A program made the translations under genes and the position numbers. Positions 8,802 through 15,320 of a DNA stretch of 15,320 nt are shown piece after piece (within the stretch, counting starts at the first letter, position 1; the number at the start of each line of letters is the position of its first letter). Source of the stretch: Paludibacter sp. (lineage in GTDB: Bacteria > Bacteroidota > Bacteroidia > Bacteroidales > Paludibacteraceae); the NCBI GenBank assembly GCA_024709185.1, contig JANJXE010000289.1, positions 1-15,320 on the forward strand. Direction: 5' to 3'. The notes under the pieces are model-generated. The model ran no database searches. It worked only from the letters and a program-made list of their open reading frames with translations, and was not told the DNA's origin.

Positions 8802-9848
8802 TCATTGAATCGATTTCCTCATGCTATTTTTTTGCAGCACAAGTTTCGGGGTTCGATTTTCGAAGTACAATCCCCAGTGTTTTTCGGCGCCCAGCGGATT
8901 CCCGGGATCTCCCTTCCAGGGTTCGTCGAAGGCTGAAAAGAAGAAGGTGGTGATATTCATTTGCTTCGACCATTCCATCAGCCAGTCGTAATAACGCTGT
9001 TGCTTTTCTTCACTGGCCCTTTCTCCAAATTCCGATGCGGTGGTTGCCCATCCGGCTTCGCTGATTACAATGCGACTTTCGGGAAGTGAATCACGTACTT
9101 TTTGCACATTTTCAATCGAATACCGGATGCCTTCTTCGATGTCGCGATTTTCCCATACCGGATAGATATGGATGGCAATGAAGTCGAGCTCTGCAGCAAG
9201 TTTCTTACCCTGAGCCGCCCACCATTCGTAGTTTTCGGCTACGGTAACGGGTTGTTTAATATTCTTCTTTACGTGTTGAACATACGAAATCAGCGTGTCC
9301 ACATCCACCCGGTGATCGTTCCAGTCGACCAGGGTTTCGTTTCCTACATTTACCGCCACAACAATTTTTCGGTACTGATTGGCCAGTGCGATGCCCTTTT
9401 CGATTTCAGCGCGATTAATCAGCTTATTCGCTGCCAGGGTTTCTTCCGGAATGGGTTCGGTAAGCCAGGCACAGGTTTCGTGATTGCTGAGTTCTGCATT
9501 CAGCCAGATGCCCAACATTACCTTAAGGTCTATTTTGTGTTCCTGAATCAACTCCAGAACTGTTGCCGAATTTTCACCGCTATCGTATAGACGAATTAGT
9601 TTAAAGTCTTCTTTATCAGTTAGAATGCGCAAGTCTTCGAGAATCTGTTCGCGGGATGGATTCACAGCTCCTTCGCCACGGTCGGGATATTGTCCGGCCC
9701 TGAAGCCTGAATAACACACCGCTTTGTGGGTCCCGGACAGCAAGTCACGTTTCGATTGTTGGATGTCCGGTTCCTGAGTGGATAGATTTCCGCAGGACGA
9801 CAGTGCAACAAGGAGTGCTATGGCAATGGTTTTCAATGCTCTGTTCAT
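8802..9848 (-). CDS. GH17 family beta-1,3-glucan hydrolase, lipoprotein
   Basis: A 348-aa glycoside hydrolase of family 17 (endo- or exo-beta-1,3-glucanase, retaining, TIM barrel). The lipobox is LSSC with Cys19. The residues after it (GNLSTQ) lack the acidic run seen in the other lipoproteins here, so it may face the periplasm. The barrel carries the family landmarks: KLIRLYDS (83-90), AVNVGNETL (165-173) with probable acid/base Glu171, IAIHIYPVW (224-232), and VISEAGWAT (261-269) with probable nucleophile Glu264. FFFSAFDEPWKG and WGLY follow near the C terminus. Small single-domain GH17 enzymes of this kind accompany GH16 and SusCD in laminarin loci. The gene is preceded by the duplicated 95-bp leader, and its ATG overlaps the TGA of the small leader ORF. 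Confidence 0.93.
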   Translation of the reverse strand: MNRALKTIAIALLVALSSCGNLSTQEPDIQQSKRDLLSGTHKAVCYSGFRAGQYPDRGEGAVNPSREQILEDLRILTDKEDFKLIRLYDSGENSATVLELIQEHKIDLKVMLGIWLNAELSNHETCAWLTEPIPEETLAANKLINRAEIEKGIALANQYRKIVVAVNVGNETLVDWNDHRVDVDTLISYVQHVKKNIKQPVTVAENYEWWAAQGKKLAAELDFIAIHIYPVWENRDIEEGIRYSIENVQKVRDSLPESRIVISEAGWATTASEFGERASEEKQQRYYDWLMEWSKQMNITTFFFSAFDEPWKGDPGNPLGAEKHWGLYFENRTPKLVLQKNSMRKSIQ

Positions 9849-9940
9849 ACGATAATAATTGATTTTTTAATGTTCGTATGGAACTCGCATACCAACATTA
9901 TCATGGCTTTTGATGTGATGTAGTTACATGCTCGTTTCAT
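9845..9940 (-). CDS. Putative 31-aa leader ORF ahead of the GH17 gene
   Basis: The minus strand holds ATG at 9940, 31 sense codons, and a TGA (9845-9847) that overlaps the GH17 ATG as ATGA. It begins 11 bp after the phosphorylase stop and fills nearly the whole gap. The peptide starts MKRACNY and ends KKSIIIV. A second in-frame copy lies ahead of the GH16 gene (14242-14337). Against a coding role, the 12 base differences between copies are spread evenly over codon positions (4/4/4), and 7 of 31 residues differ. It may therefore be a translation-coupling device or simply an RNA element that happens to be open. There is no known homologue that I recognise. Confidence 0.35.
   Translation of the reverse strand: MKRACNYITSKAMIMLVCEFHTNIKKSIIIV
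9846..9880 (-). promoter_or_regulatory. Possible start-codon-sequestering hairpin of the GH17 gene
   Basis: In the minus-strand RNA, CAUACGA (9874-9880) can pair with UCGUAUG (9846-9852), whose last three bases are the GH17 start codon. The stem is 7 bp with a 21-nt A/U-rich loop. A further GUU/AAC pairing is possible past a bulged C. All stem bases are the same in the second leader copy, while the loop differs at four positions. Translation of the small ORF through this region would open the hairpin. It is a sequence-based proposal with modest stem stability. Confidence 0.35.
9846..9940 (-). repeat. 95-bp duplicated leader, copy A (upstream of GH17)
   Basis: This block is 83/95 identical, without gaps, to 14243-14337. 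Both copies sit immediately before a glucanase gene on the minus strand and end exactly at its start codon. The best conserved parts are the distal 21 bp (ATGAAACGAGCATGTAACTAC on the minus strand), a central GAGTTCCATACGA stretch, and the last 15 bp with the start codon. The most variable part is the middle (9905-9911). Confidence 0.9.
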
Positions 9941-9951
9941 TGTCAAAGGAA

Positions 9952-12900
9952 TTAAAAATGAACGATGACTGATTTGATCTCTTTACTACGGCTAAATATC
10001 AGCTTACTTACGAGTGGTGAAAGGTAATAGTTTTCATTTTCCTCGATCGAACCATTACTGAAAACTACTTCGGTACCGGTTTTTCCATCTTTTCGATAAC
10101 TAAACGGTACGGCACAATAGCTGAATGACAGTTCGGCTAAAGCTCCATCCTGCTGAACAAATTCTTCGTTTCGCAGCAAGCCCGGCTCAATGATGATCCG
10201 TCCATTTTCGACTTTAATACCCAGTTCCATAAACCGACTGATGATGTCTTCCTTCACCTGTCCGGTCATTCCCGGCTGCTGAACGCCTGCCATCACCGGC
10301 GTATGCGAGTAGGGGTCGAAGGGGAACGAACCATATTCCTGCGGTTGTTTATGAGCTCCGATTCCTTTCTTTACTTCGTAGTAATGCTGGCGCAGACGGG
10401 TGAGAATGTCCTCACGTTCGCATGTATGTTTTGCTTTTTCGATATTTTCGGCAATAGCCAACAAAAGCTTCGAAACCATGTGCCAGTAAATGCTTCCCAG
10501 ACCTTCGTATTTGTAGAAGGTGCCCGAACGGCCTGTAAACGACTGATGATCAAAGACTTTTTCATACAAATTCAGAATGCGGTTTTTCTCATCCTGTTGG
10601 ATAGTGTATTCTCCCGATGCTGAAAGCTGTTCGAGTGCTTTTTGCAAAAATCCGGCATTGTTGAACCCGGCATTGAAATGATAGTTGCCGTTCAAATCCT
10701 TACTAATGATGCGTTTATCGCCTTTCTTAAGCAAGGACACCAACAGTGGAATCGCATTCACCTCTTCTTTCGGAAGTATATTTTTATCCATGAAAAGAGC
10801 CAGCTTTTTATTGGGATACAGCATATAACTCTGCTGATCGGCACGGTAAAGCGCGCTGTTGCGTAAGGCATCGAGCAATTGAACCGTTTCGTAAGGGTTC
10901 AGTTTTCCGGAACTCAGCACAGCAACCTGCCCTTCGAGCATTTCACTCAGGTAACGGATTTCGATGCCGGTGTCGGTGTAACGAACCAGATTGTAAGCGT
11001 GGTAAAGATGATCGTTTCGCTTGTTTATCGTAATGGTATGATCGATATGCTTCAGGGCCAGTTTGAAAAACAACTGAAGTTCACTTTTAGGAATAGTGAC
11101 TTCTTTAACCGATGTGGATTGATAGGCCGTATTCCGGTAGTTTTCAGCAGCCATACCCATTTTGTCAGCAAAGCTCCGTCGGGCGATGGTATCAAAACCT
11201 TCTTCAGCCTCGTTAGTAAAATCAATCAGTATTTGCTGAATCTGTTGAAGCAGGATGTTAAGATCAGATCCGATTGTCAGCTTTTCGACCGTAGTATGGA
11301 GATATATCCGTTCCATAAAATCAACAAACCTGCGTAGGTAATACAGGGTAACCATCGACGCGCCGGTACCTACCAGCGCATTATTTGCATCGTTCCATTC
11401 TGGGCGCAGGGTATTCATCCAGATACCGGCACCCGGAATAAGATTGGTGAGTTTAGCCAACAAGGTCACTAATATTTTTTCTGTAAAGCTAACCAGTTTA
11501 ACTTCTCCCGAGGGCGTTTGCACTAGTCGCGCATCGGCTCCCAGTTCCTTTTCCAACTTGTGTATCTGATGATGCAACTGGCTGTCAAACAAAATGGTAT
11601 CTTTCGGATTGTTCACAATTTGCGCATAGCTTTTGATACGATAGGGCACGTTGGCGTAAGCAAAGCGATGGTTGGCCACCATATCGTAAAAAGAAGCTGG
11701 TGCATGATCTGCTGAAAGTTCGAGCAATTTCAACAGGTAGATGATCTGATGATCGCCCCAGTATCCGATATTCGACCAGGGATTATCGGGTTCAATTTCT
11801 TCCCAGTCGATTCCCTCGCTTGTAATGCGATAGGGATTATAGCCATCTACCGTGCTGGCATTCAGAAATTTGGCAATAATTCCATTGATATACAGCGGAT
11901 ACGACAACGACAGAGCTTCCCAGTTCTGGAAAATATCGCGCCAGTTGCCTTGCCACGAGATAAGCTTATTGCCGTTGGAGTCTTTCACACGTATGTTGAA
12001 ATTGTTCCAGGGGCGGCTGGGGTCACCGTGGCGGCGACTGAAGGTGAGCGGCAGGTATTCCTGAAAAAGCCGGAAAAGCTGTGCATCGTTTTGTTCCTGT
12101 ATAAGCAGCTGTAAATCCTGGTGTTGGTAGCAACCTTTTAATTGTGATAAAAACTGTTGGTGCCGGAAAGCAATTTGCTTGTTGAAATGAGAAACATGCT
12201 GGCTGAAGCTTTTTCCATCAATACGGTATTCATCGTTATAAATACCACCGCGCATAAGGTTGAAAAGCACATTTGAAAAATGACGTGCAGTGACATTTTC
12301 ATCGGCAGTATGCTGAATACCATCGGCACTGGCTACAAGGGCTTTGAGCGTTGCAGTTCCTGCTGCAATACTTTCTTCCAGCTGAAGCGAAATTTCTTTT
12401 TCGGTATGTAAAAAATGGAGTCGCGAAGCTACAGCGTCAGCATCCTGATTCAAATCGGCCACGATGTACTGTTGAAGTACTTCACCGGGTAAAATTGTTC
12501 CGGTGCTATAGATGAAGTATGCTCCCCGAACACCCTTCGACTCGTTCTCGGGCATAATCTCCATTCCCAGGCGGAAGTTACGAAGCTGAGCGGAACTCAT
12601 CAGAAATCCATTGGCTTCAGTTGCAGTGCTCCAAACGGTGTTTACGCGCAGACTCTCACTTGGTTCGGCCCTGTCCACTAAAATAGCTTCCATCCGGTAC
12701 AGTGCCAACGTGGAATCGGTGATACGTTCCGTTTTTTTGTATCCATCCACCAGGGTTGAATATTCATTCTGAGTAGCACGGTCGATGCCTGCCGGAAGTA
12801 TGTTCTGAATACCATCCAGCATTTCAAAAGCGATGTTCTTGTCGGAATGATTGGTGAGCCAACTTTTGCGAATTATTCCAAAACGATCGGAATTCGTCCA

Positions 12901-13302
12901 CAGGTAACTGAAGGTAAGTCCCAGGTCGTGATTGATTTCTTTAAACAGTAGTTTATTTCCGCTTGTACATTTTGCAATGGAACGTTCGATCGAATACAAA
13001 CCCTCGTTGCGGTCGGAAAAGGGCTCCCATACTTTAAATCCCTTATTCTGAGGAATTCGTAGGATCGTTTTGCTTCCTGTAATCTCTGCCGAATCAGTGA
13101 TTTTATCATCGGTATAATAGGGAAATAGGGCATTGTCGGGATTGCGACGGCCGGCCGACAGACTTCCATTCGACGATAAATACATCCACACATCAGATTC
13201 GCTGGCAATGCTGATGAAAAACGGTTGCATGGCATCAAAATGTTGAATTTCGTAATACCGTTCACCCTGGATGGTTACAAATTTTCCTGAGATTTCTTTC
13301 AT
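9952..13302 (-). CDS. Beta-1,3-oligoglucan phosphorylase, probable GH149 (clan of GH94)
   Basis: A 1116-aa cytoplasmic enzyme without signal peptide. It is expected to phosphorolyse beta-1,3-gluco-oligosaccharides to alpha-glucose-1-phosphate and a shortened chain. I chose ATG at 13302: it is preceded by the leader motif seen before the GH16 and GH17 genes, and the protein then starts MKEISGKFVTI. The frame is open upstream to 13398, but that stretch overlaps the GH16 3' end. The N-terminal half (to about 300) looks like the GH94-type beta-sandwich (RKSWLTNHSDKNIAFEM). The (alpha/alpha)6 core shows RRHGDPSRPWNNFNI (423-437), WQGNWRDIFQNWEAL (450-464), NPWSNIGYWGDHQI (507-520) and RPEWNDANNALVG (633-645). 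Asp638 of the last motif is the likely general acid. The length fits GH149 or GH161 better than GH94 disaccharide phosphorylases; the GH17/GH16/SusCD context favours GH149. Confidence 0.8.
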   Translation of the reverse strand: MKEISGKFVTIQGERYYEIQHFDAMQPFFISIASESDVWMYLSSNGSLSAGRRNPDNALFPYYTDDKITDSAEITGSKTILRIPQNKGFKVWEPFSDRNEGLYSIERSIAKCTSGNKLLFKEINHDLGLTFSYLWTNSDRFGIIRKSWLTNHSDKNIAFEMLDGIQNILPAGIDRATQNEYSTLVDGYKKTERITDSTLALYRMEAILVDRAEPSESLRVNTVWSTATEANGFLMSSAQLRNFRLGMEIMPENESKGVRGAYFIYSTGTILPGEVLQQYIVADLNQDADAVASRLHFLHTEKEISLQLEESIAAGTATLKALVASADGIQHTADENVTARHFSNVLFNLMRGGIYNDEYRIDGKSFSQHVSHFNKQIAFRHQQFLSQLKGCYQHQDLQLLIQEQNDAQLFRLFQEYLPLTFSRRHGDPSRPWNNFNIRVKDSNGNKLISWQGNWRDIFQNWEALSLSYPLYINGIIAKFLNASTVDGYNPYRITSEGIDWEEIEPDNPWSNIGYWGDHQIIYLLKLLELSADHAPASFYDMVANHRFAYANVPYRIKSYAQIVNNPKDTILFDSQLHHQIHKLEKELGADARLVQTPSGEVKLVSFTEKILVTLLAKLTNLIPGAGIWMNTLRPEWNDANNALVGTGASMVTLYYLRRFVDFMERIYLHTTVEKLTIGSDLNILLQQIQQILIDFTNEAEEGFDTIARRSFADKMGMAAENYRNTAYQSTSVKEVTIPKSELQLFFKLALKHIDHTITINKRNDHLYHAYNLVRYTDTGIEIRYLSEMLEGQVAVLSSGKLNPYETVQLLDALRNSALYRADQQSYMLYPNKKLALFMDKNILPKEEVNAIPLLVSLLKKGDKRIISKDLNGNYHFNAGFNNAGFLQKALEQLSASGEYTIQQDEKNRILNLYEKVFDHQSFTGRSGTFYKYEGLGSIYWHMVSKLLLAIAENIEKAKHTCEREDILTRLRQHYYEVKKGIGAHKQPQEYGSFPFDPYSHTPVMAGVQQPGMTGQVKEDIISRFMELGIKVENGRIIIEPGLLRNEEFVQQDGALAELSFSYCAVPFSYRKDGKTGTEVVFSNGSIEENENYYLSPLVSKLIFSRSKEIKSVIVHF

Positions 13303-13323
13303 ACGGTAATAATTATTTTTTAA
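13300..13323 (-). repeat. Shortened trace of the leader motif at the GH16/phosphorylase junction
   Basis: The minus strand reads TTAAAAAATAATTATTACCGTATG up to and including the phosphorylase ATG. The matching end of the GH17 leader differs only by one extra C and one T/C change. Here the motif overlaps the GH16 stop codon (13313-13315), and the rest of the 95-bp leader is absent. The upstream CAUACGA arm is therefore missing, so the start codon cannot be sequestered the same way. Confidence 0.6.
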
Positions 13324-14245
13324 TATAAAATTCTTCTCCCGGTGTTCCGTTTTGGTAGATACGGATGTAGTCGATGTACATAGTGGCCGACTCACCACGG
13401 GGAGGCAAGGCTGTCATTTTCTTAAAATTCTTGTTCCACGATGGAAAGATATTGAATTTTCGCGGATAATAAGGCAGACCGGTAAATCCTCCTCCAACAG
13501 CCAGATTGGCTACAAAATGGAAAGGTTTGTGAAAATAACGTCCCGGATTGTTGAGTTCATCACTTTTGTTTATCGCCATGTAAAAGTAGGGTTCCACATC
13601 GGGGTACTTATCCTGATCGAGGTACATTTTCACCGAATCGGGTGTCCAAATCAGTGTAAACAGATGAAAACCTTCCTGCAGGGAATAACCGGCTACATTG
13701 TGCATGGCCAGGTTCGGGTGTTGACCGTGGTTCCAGCTTTCACCCCAATGCAATGCTCCGTTGTAGTAACGATCCTGTACGCCGTCTGCAATTCCCTGAA
13801 AATTGCCAATTTCGATGATGTCAATTTCACCACAACGTGGCCAGCCAACTTCGGCTATGTCGTCGCCCAGCATCCAGAATGCGGGCCACAGACCATTTTC
13901 AGTTTTGGGTACTTTCACCCGCACGTCAATTTTACCGTATTTAACCGTTAGCTTGCCTGCGGTATTTACCCTTCCCGATGTGGCCGGACGACCTTTATAA
14001 GTCTCCCGTTTAGCCCTTAACACCAGGCAACCTGTTCCCGAGGGGTGTTTTTCGATACTAACATTACGGGGCGTGTAAAACTGGGCTTCGTGATTTCCAC
14101 CTCCTTTGTTATTGTATTCGGATGTCCAGATTTGAGAATTCAGTTCCGGATTTTCAAAATCTTCTTCCCATACAAGCTTATAGTCCTGTGCTCCGGCGGT
14201 AAGACCGGCTACGAACAGCAGCAGGATAATATAATTACGTTTCAT
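13313..14245 (-). CDS. GH16 beta-glucanase (laminarinase-like), signal peptide I
   Basis: A 310-aa GH16 enzyme with no Ig domain, expected to cut beta-1,3-glucan or its mixed-linkage relatives. The signal peptide covers about 19 residues (MKRNYIILLLFVAGLTAGAQ) without a lipobox Cys, so the mature protein should be periplasmic or secreted. The catalytic motif CGEIDIIEIG occupies 138-147, with nucleophile Glu140, Asp142 and acid/base Glu145, again the beta-bulge form of laminarinases. WPAFWMLG at 120-127 and the C-terminal YIDYIRIYQ are typical for the family. A longer loop after the active site (GIADGVQDRYYNG and following) sets it apart from the other GH16 here. No T9SS tail is present; the last residues are EEFYIKK. 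The stop lies 10 bp before the phosphorylase ATG. The gene is preceded by leader copy B. Confidence 0.95.
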   Translation of the reverse strand: MKRNYIILLLFVAGLTAGAQDYKLVWEEDFENPELNSQIWTSEYNNKGGGNHEAQFYTPRNVSIEKHPSGTGCLVLRAKRETYKGRPATSGRVNTAGKLTVKYGKIDVRVKVPKTENGLWPAFWMLGDDIAEVGWPRCGEIDIIEIGNFQGIADGVQDRYYNGALHWGESWNHGQHPNLAMHNVAGYSLQEGFHLFTLIWTPDSVKMYLDQDKYPDVEPYFYMAINKSDELNNPGRYFHKPFHFVANLAVGGGFTGLPYYPRKFNIFPSWNKNFKKMTALPPRGESATMYIDYIRIYQNGTPGEEFYIKK

Positions 14246-14337
14246 ACGATAATAATTTGTTTTTTAAAGGTCGTATGGAACTCGCATGCAAACATTATCA
14301 TAATCTTGGATGTGAAGTAGTTACATGCTCGTTTCAT
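14242..14337 (-). CDS. Putative 31-aa leader ORF ahead of the GH16 gene
   Basis: The minus strand holds ATG at 14337, 31 sense codons and a TGA (14242-14244) overlapping the GH16 ATG as ATGA. It starts only 6 bp after the stop of the T9SS protein gene. The peptide begins MKRACNYFTSK and ends KKQIIIV; 24 of 31 residues match the copy before GH17. The arrangement (gene stop, short gap, small ORF, ATGA overlap) suits translational coupling in a polycistronic mRNA. The even spread of substitutions over codon positions does not support selection on the peptide. Whether it is translated cannot be judged from sequence alone. Confidence 0.35.
   Translation of the reverse strand: MKRACNYFTSKIMIMFACEFHTTFKKQIIIV
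14243..14277 (-). promoter_or_regulatory. Possible start-codon-sequestering hairpin of the GH16 gene
   Basis: The minus-strand RNA can pair CAUACGA (14271-14277) with UCGUAUG (14243-14249), which contains the GH16 start codon. The 7-bp stem is identical to that of the GH17 leader while the loop has changed. A second possible stem in both leaders pairs codons 4-5 (GCAUGU) with codons 17-18 of the small ORF. The one difference there turns a G-C pair into G-U and keeps pairing. No energy calculation was possible. Confidence 0.35.
14243..14337 (-). repeat. 95-bp duplicated leader, copy B (upstream of GH16)
   Basis: This block aligns without gaps to 9846-9940 with 12 mismatches. It fills nearly the entire gap between the T9SS protein gene and the GH16 gene and ends at the GH16 start codon. 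No transposase, terminal inverted repeats or target-site duplication is visible, so it looks like a duplicated regulatory leader and not a mobile element. The two flanking genes (GH16 and GH17) are unrelated in sequence, so this is not a by-product of duplication of a whole gene. Confidence 0.9.
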
Positions 14338-14343
14338 ACCTGT

Positions 14344-15320
14344 TTATTTTTTAATCAATTTTGAACGATAGATTTTCTTGTTCTCTGTAACTACACTGAT
14401 GTAGTAAATCCCTCCGGGCAATTGCGATACATCTGTTGGATTTCCATTTTCAACGGAAGTTTCCATAATTTTCATCCCGGCCATGTTGAATACAGTTAGC
14501 TGATGTGTACCCTCTTCTACATGAAGGGTAAGCTCATTGCGTACCGGATTGGGATAGAAGAAATCCTGTCTCAGCTGCGGTGTTTCTACCGATGTGGCAT
14601 TGCAGTTGTCGCCCACTTTGTAGCTCTGGTAACTGGTAACCGACATTCCTCCTGCAAAGGCAAACTTACAGGCGTAGGTAAGTGTTGCTCCAGGAGTCTG
14701 ATTGCTCAGTGTTATCTGGAATTTCTTTGTGCCAATGCTGTTCAGCTGACGTTCGCTGAAGGGCGTCTGTGTCCATAAATAGGCTACCACACCGTCTTTG
14801 TTGTCGAGCAATTCCCAGGTGATAATCACATCGGTGTTCACGGTTTCCCATGTGACGATGTAACCCGAACTAAACGAACCCTGGCTGGCACTTTTTGAGT
14901 TCACCGTACAGGATTTTACTTCCGAAACAGTAACAGGCACTGCTGTAGAGGTACCGGTTCCTCCATCGTTATCAAAGGCTTTAGCTGTAAGCTGATAGTT
15001 GCCGGGTGCCGGTTTCCACGTTAATGAATAAGGAGCAGTTTCATCGCTTCCAATCAGTTCATTGTTTTTATAGAATTCAACTTTCAGAATGCTGCCATCG
15101 AAATCGCTGGCAACGGCTGTCAGGTTGATTTCTTCTCCCTGGCGGAAGCTGGCATTTGCCAAAGGACCGGTCAGGCTAACATTCGGAGCTACATTCGGTG
15201 TGGAAGTTACCATCACAAACACGTCATCGGTCGAGCTGCGTTGCTCGGTGTTAGTAACGGTCATAATGAATTTATACATTCCTTCCCTGAGGTTGCCGAT
15301 GGTGGTTTGTACCGCTGTTG
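14344..15320 (-). CDS. T9SS-secreted Ig-repeat protein, C-terminal part (5' end outside window)
   Basis: The frame is open from the stop at 14344 to the window edge. The ATG at 15279 is internal, because in-frame codons before it (TTIGNLREG) continue a PKD/Ig-like strand pattern. Counting from that Met, the protein shows the end of one Ig/PKD-like domain, then a bacterial Ig domain (33-119, with VEFYKNNELIGSD). A roughly 105-residue module follows (121-228) with Cys124, Cys204 and Cys226. A T9SS type A sorting tail ends the protein (239-311: FYPNPVRNEL ... YRSKLIKK). The protein should therefore pass the outer membrane by T9SS and be released or anchored at the surface. The missing N-terminal part may carry a glucanase domain such as GH16, or binding modules; this cannot be seen. 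As first gene of the visible unit, its promoter lies outside the window. Confidence 0.88.
   Translation of the reverse strand, partial: TAVQTTIGNLREGMYKFIMTVTNTEQRSSTDDVFVMVTSTPNVAPNVSLTGPLANASFRQGEEINLTAVASDFDGSILKVEFYKNNELIGSDETAPYSLTWKPAPGNYQLTAKAFDNDGGTGTSTAVPVTVSEVKSCTVNSKSASQGSFSSGYIVTWETVNTDVIITWELLDNKDGVVAYLWTQTPFSERQLNSIGTKKFQITLSNQTPGATLTYACKFAFAGGMSVTSYQSYKVGDNCNATSVETPQLRQDFFYPNPVRNELTLHVEEGTHQLTVFNMAGMKIMETSVENGNPTDVSQLPGGIYYISVVTENKKIYRSKLIKK

Noticed and set aside
9102..9590. Plus-strand open frame of 162 codons
   Set aside because: It is antisense to the GH17 gene over both catalytic glutamates, and the predicted product is not recognisable.
9846..9940. The repeated leader as an insertion sequence or MITE
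   Set aside because: There are no terminal inverted repeats at its ends and no target-site duplication. Both copies have the same orientation and end precisely at a start codon.
13303..13398. A longer phosphorylase start at 13398
   Set aside because: It would overlap the conserved 3' end of the GH16 gene by 86 bp. The ATG at 13302 has the leader motif and a plausible cytoplasmic N terminus.
13352..13951. Plus-strand open frame of 199 codons
   Set aside because: It lies antisense inside the GH16 gene, whose minus-strand product has clear catalytic motifs. The plus-strand product has no recognisable domain.

Overview
The window looks like chromosomal DNA of a Bacteroidota bacterium. The evidence is a SusC/SusD pair, several lipoproteins with Bacteroidota-type signal peptides, a type IX secretion (T9SS) C-terminal tail, and TAnnTTTG-type promoter boxes. 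The moderate, AT-leaning composition does not allow a genus call. Every recognised gene lies on the minus strand, so transcription runs from the right edge to the left edge.

In transcription order there are: (1) the 3' part of a T9SS-secreted Ig-repeat protein (14344-15320); (2) a GH16 beta-glucanase with an ordinary signal peptide (13313-14245); (3) a large cytoplasmic phosphorylase, most likely GH149 beta-1,3-oligoglucan phosphorylase (9952-13302); (4) a GH17 lipoprotein (8802-9848); (5) a GPH-type sugar symporter (7304-8737). After a 249-bp promoter-bearing gap come (6) SusC (3935-7054), (7) SusD (2360-3913), (8) a SusE-position Big_2 lipoprotein (1414-2331) and (9) a Big_2-GH16 lipoprotein (261-1328). 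A strong terminator (195-232) closes the locus. The first 29 codons of an unrelated Bro-N-like gene lie at the left edge.

Together this is a polysaccharide utilisation locus for a beta-1,3-glucan such as laminarin (inferred from the GH16 + GH17 + phosphorylase combination). In the model, the secreted and surface lipoproteins bind and cut the glucan, SusCD imports oligosaccharides, periplasmic GH17 and GH16 trim them, the symporter brings short oligomers into the cytoplasm, and the phosphorylase releases glucose-1-phosphate. No regulator (HTCS, SusR, ECF sigma) and no GH3 beta-glucosidase is present in the window.

The least expected feature is a 95-bp leader duplicated in front of the GH16 and GH17 genes (83/95 identical, no indels). 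Each copy fills almost the whole intergenic gap and contains a 31-codon ORF whose TGA overlaps the next gene's ATG (ATGA). Each can also fold a hairpin that hides that start codon. A shortened trace of the same element sits at the GH16/phosphorylase junction. A 12-bp terminator-like hairpin between the SusE-like and terminal GH16 genes may set their relative expression.
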